This document shows positions 53,217-62,155 of a DNA stretch of 64,000 nucleotides, piece by piece (the stretch's first letter is position 1; each line of letters starts with the position of its first letter). The stretch spans positions 1 to 64,000 of the forward strand of contig CABYZT010000006.1 in assembly GCA_902523515.1 (NCBI GenBank), given 5' to 3'. Under the pieces are notes generated by a model, which saw only the letters and a program-made list of their open reading frames with translations, ran no database searches and was not told where the DNA came from. The position numbers and the translations under genes were made by a program. Origin of the DNA: an uncultured Pelagibacteraceae bacterium (lineage in GTDB: Bacteria; Pseudomonadota; Alphaproteobacteria; Pelagibacterales; Pelagibacteraceae).

Positions 53217-53287
53217 ACACACAAGGGGTGTCTTAACAGACTGAGATCATACCCAAAGAACCTGTCCGGTAATTCAGAAAGGGATAA
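53217..53287 (+). ncRNA. TPP (thiamin pyrophosphate) riboswitch
   Basis: The aptamer consensus is clear: GGGGTG (53225-53230), CTGAGA (53241-53246), ATACCC (53249-53254), GAACCTG followed by CCGGTAAT, then AGGGA (53280-53284). P2 is GGGGT with ATACCC. P4 pairs ACCT with AGGG, and that AGGGA is also the ribosome-binding site of the ATG at 53288, so ligand binding should block translation directly. No outer P1 stem can be drawn. This is the known arrangement for thiV in SAR11 bacteria. Confidence 0.95.
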
Positions 53288-54727
53288 ATGGATAAAACAT
53301 ATTTTTTAACTCAATCAACGTCATTAATATTAGTTATCACAATTAGTATAATATTTGCTTTATTGGGAATTTTTCACTCTAATAAATATAAGGGCATAAA
53401 TAATTATTTAACTGCAAATAGAAACATTGGTTTATTTTCGCTCACTACAAGTCTTGTAGCATCAGCTTTAGGGGCTTGGATTTTATTTGGTCCAGTTGCG
53501 GCTGCAACATGGGGTGGCGTAGGTGCTGTTATTGGTTATGCATTAGGTACAGCTTTTCCAATGATTTTCTTAATTTATTTTGGAAATAAAATTAGAAATG
53601 AGTTTCCAAAAGGTTCTTCGTTAGTTGAGTTTATGAGAAAGAAATTTGGCAAAAGTCTATTTAAGTTAATTTTGTTAATGACAACCTTTTATATGTTCAT
53701 TTTTCTTTGTGCAGAAGTAACGGCGGTTGCTGTATTAATTAATTATATATCTGGAACAGAATTGTGGATCACAGCGTTAATAGTTTTAGTAGCTACCTTA
53801 AGCTATACTCTTTATGGGGGTTTAAGAGCATCAATATTTACTGACAATATTCAAATGATTGTAATTGGTGTTTTATTATTAATTTTAATTTCAATTATTA
53901 GTTCCTCTTCAGGAAATAATTTTTCTTTTTCTTTAATTCATGAGAAAAATCCTCAATTATTAAGTTCAAAATATATTCCAGGATACACTGCTGGATTAAC
54001 TTTTTTTATTGCAGTTGCGGCAACCAATTTGTTTCATCAAGGAAATTGGCAAAGAGTATATGCAGCAAAAGATTATCAAACATTAAAAACTGGTTTGATA
54101 ATTTCTTTCTTTATTATTGTTCCAATAGTTTTTTTAATGGGATTTATTGGAATGGTTTCATTTTCAATTGACTCGTCTCTTAGACCTGATTTAGGATTTT
54201 TTAATTTATTATTAAAAGATCAGAAAGAAATTTTATCTTTATTGATTGTTATTCTTGGTCTTGCATTAACAATTTCTACTGTTGATACTTTAGTTAATGC
54301 TATTTCAAGCTTGTTTGTAGTTGATGGTAAAGCAACTTTTAACTTAGGAAAAAAAACTGATTACTTAAAAATATCTAAATATTTTATTTTAATCTTATCT
54401 GTAATTGCTTTTGGAGTTGCTTCAAAAGGATTTGATATTTTATATTTATTCTTACTTGCAGATTTATTTTGTTGTGCGTTTGTAGTGACTGTTTTTTATA
54501 GTTTCTATAAAAAGGTGGATGAAAAAAATGCTTATGTTTCAATTATAATAGGTCTAGTTGCTGGATTTTTAATGTTTCCATTTCCAGATTTTTCTAAAAG
54601 TTTGTTAGTGGGAGTATTTTTGTCTAAAGACTTGTTTTCACCTTTTATAGCTCAATCTTTATTATTTTTATCTTTTTTAATTGCAACATTTTTGCCTGCA
54701 ATAATTTTAAAAATTAAATTCAGATAG
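53288..54727 (+). CDS. thiV: Sodium:solute symporter, ThiV-type HMP (thiamin precursor) transporter
   Basis: 479-residue SSSF-family symporter with about thirteen membrane helices. Family parts are LTANRNIGLFSLTTSLVASALGAWILFGP (about 38-66) and the GGLRASIFTDNIQMIVIGVLLL segment (SSSF signature). The TPP riboswitch overlapping its ribosome site identifies the thiamin connection. In SAR11 this gene is proposed to import 4-amino-5-hydroxymethyl-2-methylpyrimidine, needed because the clade lacks ThiC. Ends eight bases into the convergent thioredoxin-like gene. Confidence 0.9.
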   Translation: MDKTYFLTQSTSLILVITISIIFALLGIFHSNKYKGINNYLTANRNIGLFSLTTSLVASALGAWILFGPVAAATWGGVGAVIGYALGTAFPMIFLIYFGNKIRNEFPKGSSLVEFMRKKFGKSLFKLILLMTTFYMFIFLCAEVTAVAVLINYISGTELWITALIVLVATLSYTLYGGLRASIFTDNIQMIVIGVLLLILISIISSSSGNNFSFSLIHEKNPQLLSSKYIPGYTAGLTFFIAVAATNLFHQGNWQRVYAAKDYQTLKTGLIISFFIIVPIVFLMGFIGMVSFSIDSSLRPDLGFFNLLLKDQKEILSLLIVILGLALTISTVDTLVNAISSLFVVDGKATFNLGKKTDYLKISKYFILILSVIAFGVASKGFDILYLFLLADLFCCAFVVTVFYSFYKKVDEKNAYVSIIIGLVAGFLMFPFPDFSKSLLVGVFLSKDLFSPFIAQSLLFLSFLIATFLPAIILKIKFR

Positions 54728-55088
54728 AGGATTTTAAAGCATCATAAATAAGTTCTTTGGTAGTCTCGCCAATACTTCTGTAAACTTCTTTATTATCTCT
54801 GAAAATTAAAAGCGTTGTTTGATATTGAACGTTAAAAAATTGAGCAATTTCTTTATTTGTTACATCAAAAGCAAAGTATTCCATATTTTCAAAATCTTTT
54901 TTTGCTTTTTTTAACACTTCCATTTGACCTGCACATGATGAGCAATATTTAATCCAAGAACTTACTACAACAACTTTTCCCTCTGATAGAGCTTTATTGA
55001 ACAATTCTTTACTGTAAGTAGTTTCTTTTCCAATTGCTTTGGTACTAAATGTTAATACTAAACAGATAAATACTAAAAATCTTTTCAT
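54720..55088 (-). CDS. Secreted thioredoxin-like protein with CSSC site and no cis-proline
   Basis: 122 residues. A signal peptide (to about residue 20, STKAIG) precedes a thioredoxin-like domain with SSWIKYCSSCAGQMEVLKKA, giving a Cys-Ser-Ser-Cys active site. The strand that normally carries the cis-Pro (PTLLIF) reads QTTLLIF, so Pro is replaced by Thr. The nearest relatives are DsbD-C-terminal/TlpA-like proteins. Expected in the periplasm as a disulfide reductase or thiol carrier; whether it is a normal oxidoreductase is doubtful without the Pro. Confidence 0.75.
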   Translation of the reverse strand: MKRFLVFICLVLTFSTKAIGKETTYSKELFNKALSEGKVVVVSSWIKYCSSCAGQMEVLKKAKKDFENMEYFAFDVTNKEIAQFFNVQYQTTLLIFRDNKEVYRSIGETTKELIYDALKSSI

Positions 55089-55156
55089 TGGATTTAATTT
55101 AGGAAAATTAAAATTTATTGTAATACCATAAATTGTCTCTATATATGCTTATCTAC

Positions 55157-56092
55157 ATGCCAAACGATCAAATAAGCATAAATAACCTGTCAAAAGTATA
55201 CGACAATGGTTTTGAAGCATTAAAAAACATAAATCTTAATATTAAAAAAGGTGAAATTTTTGCAATGCTTGGACCAAATGGAGCAGGAAAAACAACTCTC
55301 ATAAGTATTATCTGTGGGATAGTAAGACCATCTTCTGGAAAGGTTACAGTAGACGAATTTGATATAATAGATGATTATAGAGAAACGAGGTCAAAAATTG
55401 GTTTAGTTCCACAAGAGCTTACTCTGGAACAATTTGAAACCGTTTTTAATAACGTTTCCTATTCTAGAGGTTTGTACGGAAAGAAACCTGACGCAAAACA
55501 TATTGAGAAAGTTTTAAAAGATTTAAGTTTATGGGATAAAAAAGATTTAAGACTTAGACAATTGTCTGGAGGAATGAAAAGAAGAGTTTTGATTGCAAAA
55601 GCATTATCTCATGAACCAACTATTTTGTTTTTAGATGAACCAACTGCTGGAGTAGATGTTGAGTTAAGACAAGACATGTGGAAAGTTGTTGAGAGTTTAA
55701 GAAAAACTGGCGTTACAATAATCTTAACTACACACTACATAGAAGAAGCAGAGGCTATTGCGGATAGAGTTGGAGTAATCAATCAAGGAGAAATCATAGT
55801 TGTTGATGAAACAAAAGAATTATTAAAGAAAATGGGTCATAAAAAACTTACAGTAGACTTACAAGAAGAGGTCAAAGAGATACCAAGTAGTTTAGAAAAA
55901 TATAATCTTGAAATTGGAAAAGATAAAATATCCATTGATTATACTTATAACGTTCAAGCAAAACAAACTGGTATTACAAATTTGCTTCAAGATTTAAAAG
56001 ATGCAGGATTTAAATTAAAAGATTTAAAAACAGAACAAAGCACTTTAGAAAAAATTTTTGTAAGTTTAGTAAAGGAAAATAAAAATGTTTAA
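55157..56092 (+). CDS. ABC-2 type exporter ATPase
   Basis: 311 residues from the ATG at 55157 ([15 protein letters not shown]); an ATG at 55145 is a possible alternative. Walker [11 protein letters not shown], signature [15 protein letters not shown], Walker [18 protein letters not shown], switch His [16 protein letters not shown]. The C-terminal 90 residues form the usual accessory domain ending [12 protein letters not shown]. It overlaps the permease gene by eight bases. Resembles YadG-type proteins; the cargo is unknown. Confidence 0.92.
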   Translation: MPNDQISINNLSKVYDNGFEALKNINLNIKKGEIFAMLGPNGAGKTTLISIICGIVRPSSGKVTVDEFDIIDDYRETRSKIGLVPQELTLEQFETVFNNVSYSRGLYGKKPDAKHIEKVLKDLSLWDKKDLRLRQLSGGMKRRVLIAKALSHEPTILFLDEPTAGVDVELRQDMWKVVESLRKTGVTIILTTHYIEEAEAIADRVGVINQGEIIVVDETKELLKKMGHKKLTVDLQEEVKEIPSSLEKYNLEIGKDKISIDYTYNVQAKQTGITNLLQDLKDAGFKLKDLKTEQSTLEKIFVSLVKENKNV

Positions 56093-56849
56093 TTATTATG
56101 CTTTTAAAGCAATTTATCTTCATGAGATGGATAGATTTAGACGAACATTGATGCAATCTTTATTGTCACCAGTATTATCTACTTCTCTATATTTTATTGT
56201 TTTTGGTTCAGTAATCGGAGGTTATGTTGAAAATATTGATGGCATTAGTTATGGATCATATATTGTACCTGGTTTGTTGATGCTTACATTATTAACTCAA
56301 TCAATAAGCAACACATCTTTTGGTATTTTTTTTCCTAAATTTAATGGAACAATTTATGAAATTTTAGCAGCACCAATATCAACATTAGAAATAGTTCTTG
56401 CATTTGTTGGCGCAGGAGCAACTAAAACTTTAATTGTAGGTTGTATGATATTTATTACCTCAACTTTTTTTGTTGAAGTTGAAGTAAAATTCCCAATATT
56501 AATGATTTTTCTTTTAGTGTTAGTTTCATTTACTTTTGCATTGTTCGGTTTTTTAATTGGATTGATGAGTTCTAATTTCGAACAAATGTCAATCATACCC
56601 ACTCTTGTTATAACTCCAATGGTTTTTTTAGGTGGAAGCTTATATTCTTTAGATATGCTTCCTGAATTTTGGCAAATAGTTACATATTTTAATCCAGTAG
56701 TATATCTGATAAATGGATTAAGATTTTCATTTTATGGAGTATCAGATTTTAATATATGGATAAGTGTTGGTTTAATGTTAAGTTTTTTGGTTATTTGTAT
56801 AGTTATAGTAACAAGTCTCCTTAAAAAAGGTTATAATATAAAAGCATAA
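56085..56849 (+). CDS. ABC-2 type exporter permease
   Basis: 254-residue integral membrane protein with six helices and the ABC-2 pattern: [63 protein letters not shown] (coupling helix region) and [21 protein letters not shown]. Resembles YadH of E. coli. Translated together with the ATPase at 55,157. Cargo could be a lipid, polysaccharide or drug; nothing nearby decides. Confidence 0.9.
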   Translation: MFNYYAFKAIYLHEMDRFRRTLMQSLLSPVLSTSLYFIVFGSVIGGYVENIDGISYGSYIVPGLLMLTLLTQSISNTSFGIFFPKFNGTIYEILAAPISTLEIVLAFVGAGATKTLIVGCMIFITSTFFVEVEVKFPILMIFLLVLVSFTFALFGFLIGLMSSNFEQMSIIPTLVITPMVFLGGSLYSLDMLPEFWQIVTYFNPVVYLINGLRFSFYGVSDFNIWISVGLMLSFLVICIVIVTSLLKKGYNIKA

Positions 56850-56852
56850 ATA

Positions 56853-57017
56853 ATGATTAAATATATTCTTCCAGCAATTATTATTTTTTTGATTGTTTTG
56901 TTCTGGGAGAAAATAACTGATTTTGTTGAGAAAAAGTTCAACATTAAGCTTAATTATGTTGTTGTTAGCTCCATTATTGCTGCAATAGCGGTTATCCTTT
57001 TACTCCTAAATTACTAG
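56853..57017 (+). CDS. Small two-helix membrane protein, 54 residues
   Basis: An ATG at 56853, three bases after the exporter permease stop, opens a 54-codon frame ending TAG at 57017. It has one N-terminal hydrophobic helix (YILPAIIIFLIVLFW, 4-18), a charged loop EKITDFVEKKFNIKLN, then a second helix (VVVSSIIAAIAVILLLL, 36-52). Not recognised. Fits the gap exactly, five bases before the GNAT gene. It may be an accessory protein of the exporter; this is inference from position. Confidence 0.55.
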   Translation: MIKYILPAIIIFLIVLFWEKITDFVEKKFNIKLNYVVVSSIIAAIAVILLLLNY

Positions 57018-57022
57018 GATTC

Positions 57023-57292
57023 ATGAACAGTCTGGATGTTACAAATTTTAAAATTGAGGAAACTGAGGGAGTTTTTACCTTTAAAAATGAAAATACAACA
57101 ATAGGCTTTGTTAGATTTAATGAAAAAGGTGAGGTAGAGTATATTTTTGTTAATCCAATTTTTAGAAAACAAGGGTTAGCAACTAAACTATTACAATTAG
57201 TAAAGCAAAAAACTGGAAAAGAAATAATACTTCAGGAACCAATTAGCCCTTTAGGATCTAGATTATTAAAATCATTATATAAATGGAAATAA
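57023..57292 (+). CDS. Short GNAT-like N-acetyltransferase
   Basis: 89-residue single GNAT core. VEYIFVNPIFRKQGLATKLLQLVKQK matches the acetyl-CoA binding motif A, with RKQGLA in the place of the canonical R/Q-x-x-G-x-G/A. This is the minimal YidJ/GtnAT-like size, with the last strand after EIILQEPISPLGSRLLKSLYKW. Substrate unknown. Overlaps the TauE gene by ten bases. Confidence 0.7.
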   Translation: MNSLDVTNFKIEETEGVFTFKNENTTIGFVRFNEKGEVEYIFVNPIFRKQGLATKLLQLVKQKTGKEIILQEPISPLGSRLLKSLYKWK

Positions 57293-58029
57293 ACTTATTA
57301 TTTTTTTTTACAGTTGTTCCAGCCATAATTTTATACGGAATTGCGAAATCAGGCCTAGGTGGATCCATGACTTTAATTTCTGTTCCATTAATGACAATAG
57401 TAATGCCGCTAAATCAAGCTTTAGGAATTATTTTACCTATTTTAATATTCTCAGATTTCATTGCTGTTTATAAATATAGAAAGGAATTTGACTTAGGAAC
57501 TTTAAAATTAATGGTTCCATTTGCAGCTATTGGGATATTTATTGGATCATTAACTTTTTCATATTTTTCAGAAGAATTACTAAAATTCATAATTGGAGTT
57601 ATGGGCTTCTTGTTTGCTGGTCATTACTTTTTTTTTAAAAAAAATAAAGAAAAAAAATCAGAAAAAAACTTTTTTAAAGGTGGTACTTGTTCGGTAGTTG
57701 CAGGATTTACAAGTTTTTGTGTTCATGCAGGAGGAACTCCAACTAGCCTTTATTTACTTCCACTTAGAATGAAAAAAGAAATTTATGTAGGTACAAGAAT
57801 ATTTTTTTTCACTTTCGTAAACTTAATTAAACTTCCTTTGTATATTAGTTTATCTATGACAAACTTTGAGTCTTTTAAACAGTCAGCAATATTATTTCCA
57901 GTTGCATTGCTTGGAATATTAATTGGATATCAATTACTTAAAATTATAGAGGAAAAATTATTTTACAATATTTTATATGCTTTAATTTTTGTTACTAGTG
58001 CAAAGCTTTTGTATGATTACCTGGTATGA
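57283..58029 (+). CDS. TauE/SafE family permease (second copy)
   Basis: 248-residue membrane protein with about eight helices. Motifs are GIAKSGLGGSMTLISVPLM (about 19-37) and VAGFTSFCVHAGGTPTSLYLLPL (about 138-160), the TauE repeats. It differs clearly from the copy at 14,176, so is a separate subfamily. Overlaps the small GNAT gene. Substrate, probably a small organic or sulfur anion, is unknown. Confidence 0.85.
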   Translation: MEINLLFFFTVVPAIILYGIAKSGLGGSMTLISVPLMTIVMPLNQALGIILPILIFSDFIAVYKYRKEFDLGTLKLMVPFAAIGIFIGSLTFSYFSEELLKFIIGVMGFLFAGHYFFFKKNKEKKSEKNFFKGGTCSVVAGFTSFCVHAGGTPTSLYLLPLRMKKEIYVGTRIFFFTFVNLIKLPLYISLSMTNFESFKQSAILFPVALLGILIGYQLLKIIEEKLFYNILYALIFVTSAKLLYDYLV

Positions 58030-58083
58030 TTTAATAACGTATTAAAATTTTAAAATAAGTGTTAGATAATAATTATTACAGAA

Positions 58084-58638
58084 ATGAAAAAAAAATTTAA
58101 ACCAAGAATTAAAGCAAGATTAAGAAAAAATAGACAAGCTTTAAGTAAAAATATTGATAATTTTTTTGGATGGGTTAAAGGTGCAAAACTTGTTGAGCTT
58201 AAAGAATGTAATCCTGAAGAGGATCCTGTTAGACCAGAATTAGATAACAAGTTTAGAACAGGATATGGAAGAAAGATTTTTGGTGTCAAATATCAAGGAG
58301 AAATTCATGCTGTAATGTGTTTTGCTTATACAAATGAAATTCCAAAAAGTGTTGAAGAGTTAGAAAAATTAAGCACTGATGCATTTCTTCAAACAGCAAT
58401 GAGAGATCAATCAGGTGGTCAAATAGCAATTGCTTATACTGTCTGGTCCAAAAAAAAGGGTGGAGGAAAATTAATTGTAAAGGAAGTATTTAAAAATATA
58501 AAAAAATCAAATCATTTAAATAGATTGGTAACCCTTTCACCTCTAACAGAAATGGCAACAAATTTTCATGAGAGAAATGGCGCTAAATTAATTCAAATTA
58601 ATGAAACTACACAAAATTTTGAATATAAAGTTATGTAA
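58084..58638 (+). CDS. Hypothetical protein, possible GNAT-fold, 184 residues
   Basis: Not firmly recognised. A very basic N terminus (MKKKFKPRIKARLRKNRQ) precedes a domain with FGVKYQGEIHAVMCFAYTNEIP, IAIAYTVWSKKKGGGKLIVKEVFKNIKK and LVTLSPLTEMATNFHERNGAKLI. The last pattern (helix, then strand with a conserved Asn/Gly near the end) resembles GNAT acyltransferases. Function unknown. Two bases before the SOUL gene, so co-transcribed. Confidence 0.55.
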   Translation: MKKKFKPRIKARLRKNRQALSKNIDNFFGWVKGAKLVELKECNPEEDPVRPELDNKFRTGYGRKIFGVKYQGEIHAVMCFAYTNEIPKSVEELEKLSTDAFLQTAMRDQSGGQIAIAYTVWSKKKGGGKLIVKEVFKNIKKSNHLNRLVTLSPLTEMATNFHERNGAKLIQINETTQNFEYKVM

Positions 58639-58640
58639 TA

Positions 58641-59207
58641 ATGAAAATTATTAAACTTTATTTTATAGTATTTTGTACTTTATTTATTTTACCTTATTCT
58701 GCAGTTATGGCTTATGAGGAAGCAAATTATGAAGTTGTCTCTAAAAATGAAGTTTATGAGATTAGAAAATATTCTGATCGTTTAGCGGTGGAAACAATGA
58801 AATCTGGAATAGATAGTAATTTTAGAAAGTTATTTAATTACATTTCAGGCAGAAACGATACCCAAGAAAAAATTAAAATGACTACCCCAGTTACTCAGGT
58901 TGAAAAAAATGGAAGTATGAGTATGCAATTTTACTTGCCCTCTAAATTTAATTCAGAAAATGCACCAAATCCAAGCAGGAAAGATGTTAAAATAGTTAAC
59001 ATTGAAGGAGGATACTACGCAGTACTGAGGTATTCTGGACGAGCATCAGATGGAAATTTTATTAAACATAAAGAAATTTTAGAAAAAGAGTTACAAAAAA
59101 ACAATATATCAATTATAAGCCCACCAATTAGAGCAACTTATGACAGTCCATTTACCCTTCCAATCAACAGAAGAAATGAGGCTATGTTTAAAGTGGAATT
59201 AAATTGA
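58641..59207 (+). CDS. SOUL haem-binding family protein, secreted
   Basis: 188 residues with a signal peptide (to about 24, SAVMAYEE). The SOUL domain is seen in YEVVSKNEVYEIRKYSDRLAVE, KIKMTTPVTQ (the typical I-x-M-T-x-P-V), MQFYLPSKF and the C-terminal YDSPFTLPINRRNEAMFKV. Eukaryotic members bind haem or act in tetrapyrrole transport; bacterial roles are unclear. Its TGA overlaps the TTG start of the carbonic-anhydrase-like gene. Confidence 0.87.
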   Translation: MKIIKLYFIVFCTLFILPYSAVMAYEEANYEVVSKNEVYEIRKYSDRLAVETMKSGIDSNFRKLFNYISGRNDTQEKIKMTTPVTQVEKNGSMSMQFYLPSKFNSENAPNPSRKDVKIVNIEGGYYAVLRYSGRASDGNFIKHKEILEKELQKNNISIISPPIRATYDSPFTLPINRRNEAMFKVELN

Positions 59208-59620
59208 AGAAATCAAAATTTAAAGCAATGGTGTTATCTTGTATAGATCCAAGATTTCAACATTTAGTTCATAATCACTTAAAGAAAAAAAAATTAATAG
59301 GAAAATACAGTGCTTTTACAATTGCAGGTTCAGCAGTTGGGGTTACACATAATAAATTTAAAAAATGGCATAAAACGTTTTATGATAATTTAGAAACCTC
59401 TATTCAATTACATAAAATAGAAAAATTAATTGTCATTAATCATAAAGATTGTGGTGCAGCTAAAATTGCAAATGGAAAAAAAGAATTTGGTCCAGTAAAT
59501 GAAAAAAAAATTCATAAGGAGTCTTTCTCTAAAATTAAAAAACAAATAAAAAAAAGATTTCCAAAATTGATAGTAGAATTAAATCTAATTTCTTTAGATA
59601 GTAAAATTACTAAATTCTAA
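59204..59620 (+). CDS. Short beta-carbonic anhydrase-like protein
   Basis: 138 residues from a TTG at 59204 overlapping the SOUL stop. Beta-class zinc ligands are visible: Cys and Asp in VLSCIDPRF (residues 12-15), His and Cys in INHKDCGAAK (about 82-85), with the Arg of the Asp-Arg dyad present. It is much shorter than ordinary beta-CAs (about 200 residues), lacking the usual C-terminal part. Such mini forms often keep only the zinc core; carbonic anhydrase activity is not assured. Convergent with the ybbP-like gene, no gap. Confidence 0.65.
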   Translation: MKKSKFKAMVLSCIDPRFQHLVHNHLKKKKLIGKYSAFTIAGSAVGVTHNKFKKWHKTFYDNLETSIQLHKIEKLIVINHKDCGAAKIANGKKEFGPVNEKKIHKESFSKIKKQIKKRFPKLIVELNLISLDSKITKF

Positions 59621-62155
59621 TTATTGATTTCTTATTAGAGGATAAACTTTAGGATTTAGATATTTCAAGTTTGTTAGCAATATTAAAATTAAAGTAACAA
59701 AACCAATTGAAAATCCTAAATAAATTAAAACTTTAAAGTCAAATATCCACACTAGCTCAAAAATATTTTCCATAATAAATTTTGAACCAATCACCGCAAA
59801 GAGTATTGCAATTAAAATTACAGATTTAAAAATAATAATGAATTCAATTAACGAAGAAAAAACAATTTGTTTTTTTGAAAAACCTAAAATTTTAAAGACT
59901 AAATTTTGATATTCCTTTACTTTTCCTTGAACCATAATTGCACTTGAAATTACAATTAAACCAATAACAATAGTAACTGCTGAAATTAAAGTAACTGCAA
60001 TAAATACTTTATTTAAAACAGCTGTAACTTTAGATAAATAATCTGCAATTTTTATTATTGATAAACTTGGCATAATTTCAAGCATTTCAGTTTCATCAAA
60101 TTTATTTGAATTAAATTTTGCAGTAGCCAAATATTCGTGTGGAATATTTTTTGCAAATTGAGGATTAAATAACATTGCAAAGTTGATGCTTAAATCTCGA
60201 TAATCTACCTCTCTGAAATTAATTATTTTTCCTTCAATTTCACGCCCATAAATATTTAAAGTAAAAATATCTCCTAACTGGATATTTAAATCTTTAGCAA
60301 CTTTTGCATCTAAAGATATTTGAAGTTGATTAGGGTTTGATAAATCCCACCATTCACCTTGTAAAATTGGATTGTCTTCAGGTACATTTTCTACCCAAGA
60401 AGATCTTCGTTCACTACCAATTACCCAGTAACTATCATTATCTGGTTTAATATAAGTGTTAGGATCTATACCATTAATTTTAACAATTCCAGAGGATACC
60501 ATTGGCACAATTTCAATAGATGCATTTGGATCCATATTTAAAATTCCTTGTTCAAATTTCTCTCTTTCTCCCTTTTGAATACCTACGAAGAAATAATCAG
60601 GCGCAATACCAGGAATTGATTTAGCAATTTCTCTTTGAAAATTTGTACCAACTAAAGCTAGGGTTAATAGTAAAGTAACCCCTAAGCCAAGAGACATAAC
60701 TGTAATAGGAGTAATACTTTTTGTTTGGGTAATATTTTTAATTGAAACTTTTAAAGAAATTATTGAACTAGATTTGAATTTTTTTAGAAAAAAAATGATT
60801 AATTTTGAAAGCAAGAAAAATATAATTAAACACACAAAAAAAGCAGCAAAGTAACCCAAGCTATAAGAAGGTTGTTCAGATCCAATCGTGAATAATAAAA
60901 TTAAGATAGATAGTAAAACAAAGCTTAGAAAAATTGATCTCTTAGAATAATAAAATTGAAGGTTTTGAAATACGTTTCTAAATAAATTAGATGCTTTTAC
61001 TTGATCAATAGAACTGACTGTTGGAATAGAAAAAATTACAAGAACCAACAAACCTACTAAAAATATTTTTAAAAAATTAAGTAATGAAAATACTGGATAA
61101 ACATTCAATCCTAATCCATCAGATAAATATTTATCTGCTATTGGAACAATTAAAAAACTGGATTCATAAGCTACAACAGTAATGATAAATAAAAGTATAA
61201 ATAACTGTAGATAATATAGTGTTTTAATATTACCCGAATAAAAGCCAACTGCCTTTCTAACAGCTATCGACATATTGTTTTGATTAATAAAAGAAAGCAA
61301 AGTATTTGCTATTCCAATACCTGCTATCAACATTGCACTGATAGATACAAGAGATAAAAATTGAGAAAAATTATTAATAATTCTCTTTATACCACTCGCA
61401 GAATTTTCAGGATATCTAAGTTTAACTTTTTGATCGTCTTTAAAGATTTCTTCAATTCGTTGTTCAATTTCCTCTGGCTTATCATTTTCATTAAACTTTA
61501 CTTTATATTCATAGTTTAAAAAACTTCCAATACCGTTTAGTTTTAAAATTTCTAAAGTTTGTTTTCCTGCTAAAGCCCAATCGCCAAATGCAACAAATCC
61601 ACTTACATCTGGCACTGATTTAATAATTCCAATTACTTTAAAATTTTGATTTTGAACTTTTACTATTTCATTAATTTTAATATTTAGGGTTTTTGATAAA
61701 CTTTCATTGATCAGGATAGTATTGGGCTCTTTTTGCATTCTTTCATAAGCACCAATTGGTTCATAAACAACATTTCCATATAAAGGATATTTTTCATCCA
61801 CAGTTTTAATTCTAGTAAATAATGATTTATTTTTTTCTCTGCTAGTAGTTGAAAGCATAGTGCTGAACTCAACCATTTGAGAAACAGTTGCAAATTCTTT
61901 TACTTTGTTAACTATATCTAAATTTCCTTGATTACGATTGTAATCAATCTCTAAATCTCCACCTAAAAGCGCTTTGGCATTATCATTTAGTTCTTTTTTA
62001 AGGCTATCTTCAATTGTGAAAATAGCGCTTAAAATAAATAAACTTATAAAGAGTGTAACAATGATACTGGAAATTCTATGATAATTTCTGCTTAAGTCCT
62101 TTAAAGCGTATTTAAAGATCAAACTAAATTCTGAAGGATTATTTAATTTTTCCAT
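59621..62155 (-). CDS. ybbP: ABC export permease with FtsX domains (YbbP-like)
   Basis: 844-residue membrane protein with an N-terminal helix, a large periplasmic domain, about four helices near 265-390, a second pair at 400-460, a second periplasmic domain (about 510-700) and three C-terminal helices. FSQFLSLVSISAMLIAGIGIANTLLSFI is a typical FtsX helix. Length and partner match E. coli YbbP, predicted to work with YbbA. It overlaps the ATPase gene by 17 bases. Function in E. coli is still poorly known. Confidence 0.85.
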   Translation of the reverse strand: MEKLNNPSEFSLIFKYALKDLSRNYHRISSIIVTLFISLFILSAIFTIEDSLKKELNDNAKALLGGDLEIDYNRNQGNLDIVNKVKEFATVSQMVEFSTMLSTTSREKNKSLFTRIKTVDEKYPLYGNVVYEPIGAYERMQKEPNTILINESLSKTLNIKINEIVKVQNQNFKVIGIIKSVPDVSGFVAFGDWALAGKQTLEILKLNGIGSFLNYEYKVKFNENDKPEEIEQRIEEIFKDDQKVKLRYPENSASGIKRIINNFSQFLSLVSISAMLIAGIGIANTLLSFINQNNMSIAVRKAVGFYSGNIKTLYYLQLFILLFIITVVAYESSFLIVPIADKYLSDGLGLNVYPVFSLLNFLKIFLVGLLVLVIFSIPTVSSIDQVKASNLFRNVFQNLQFYYSKRSIFLSFVLLSILILLFTIGSEQPSYSLGYFAAFFVCLIIFFLLSKLIIFFLKKFKSSSIISLKVSIKNITQTKSITPITVMSLGLGVTLLLTLALVGTNFQREIAKSIPGIAPDYFFVGIQKGEREKFEQGILNMDPNASIEIVPMVSSGIVKINGIDPNTYIKPDNDSYWVIGSERRSSWVENVPEDNPILQGEWWDLSNPNQLQISLDAKVAKDLNIQLGDIFTLNIYGREIEGKIINFREVDYRDLSINFAMLFNPQFAKNIPHEYLATAKFNSNKFDETEMLEIMPSLSIIKIADYLSKVTAVLNKVFIAVTLISAVTIVIGLIVISSAIMVQGKVKEYQNLVFKILGFSKKQIVFSSLIEFIIIFKSVILIAILFAVIGSKFIMENIFELVWIFDFKVLIYLGFSIGFVTLILILLTNLKYLNPKVYPLIRNQ

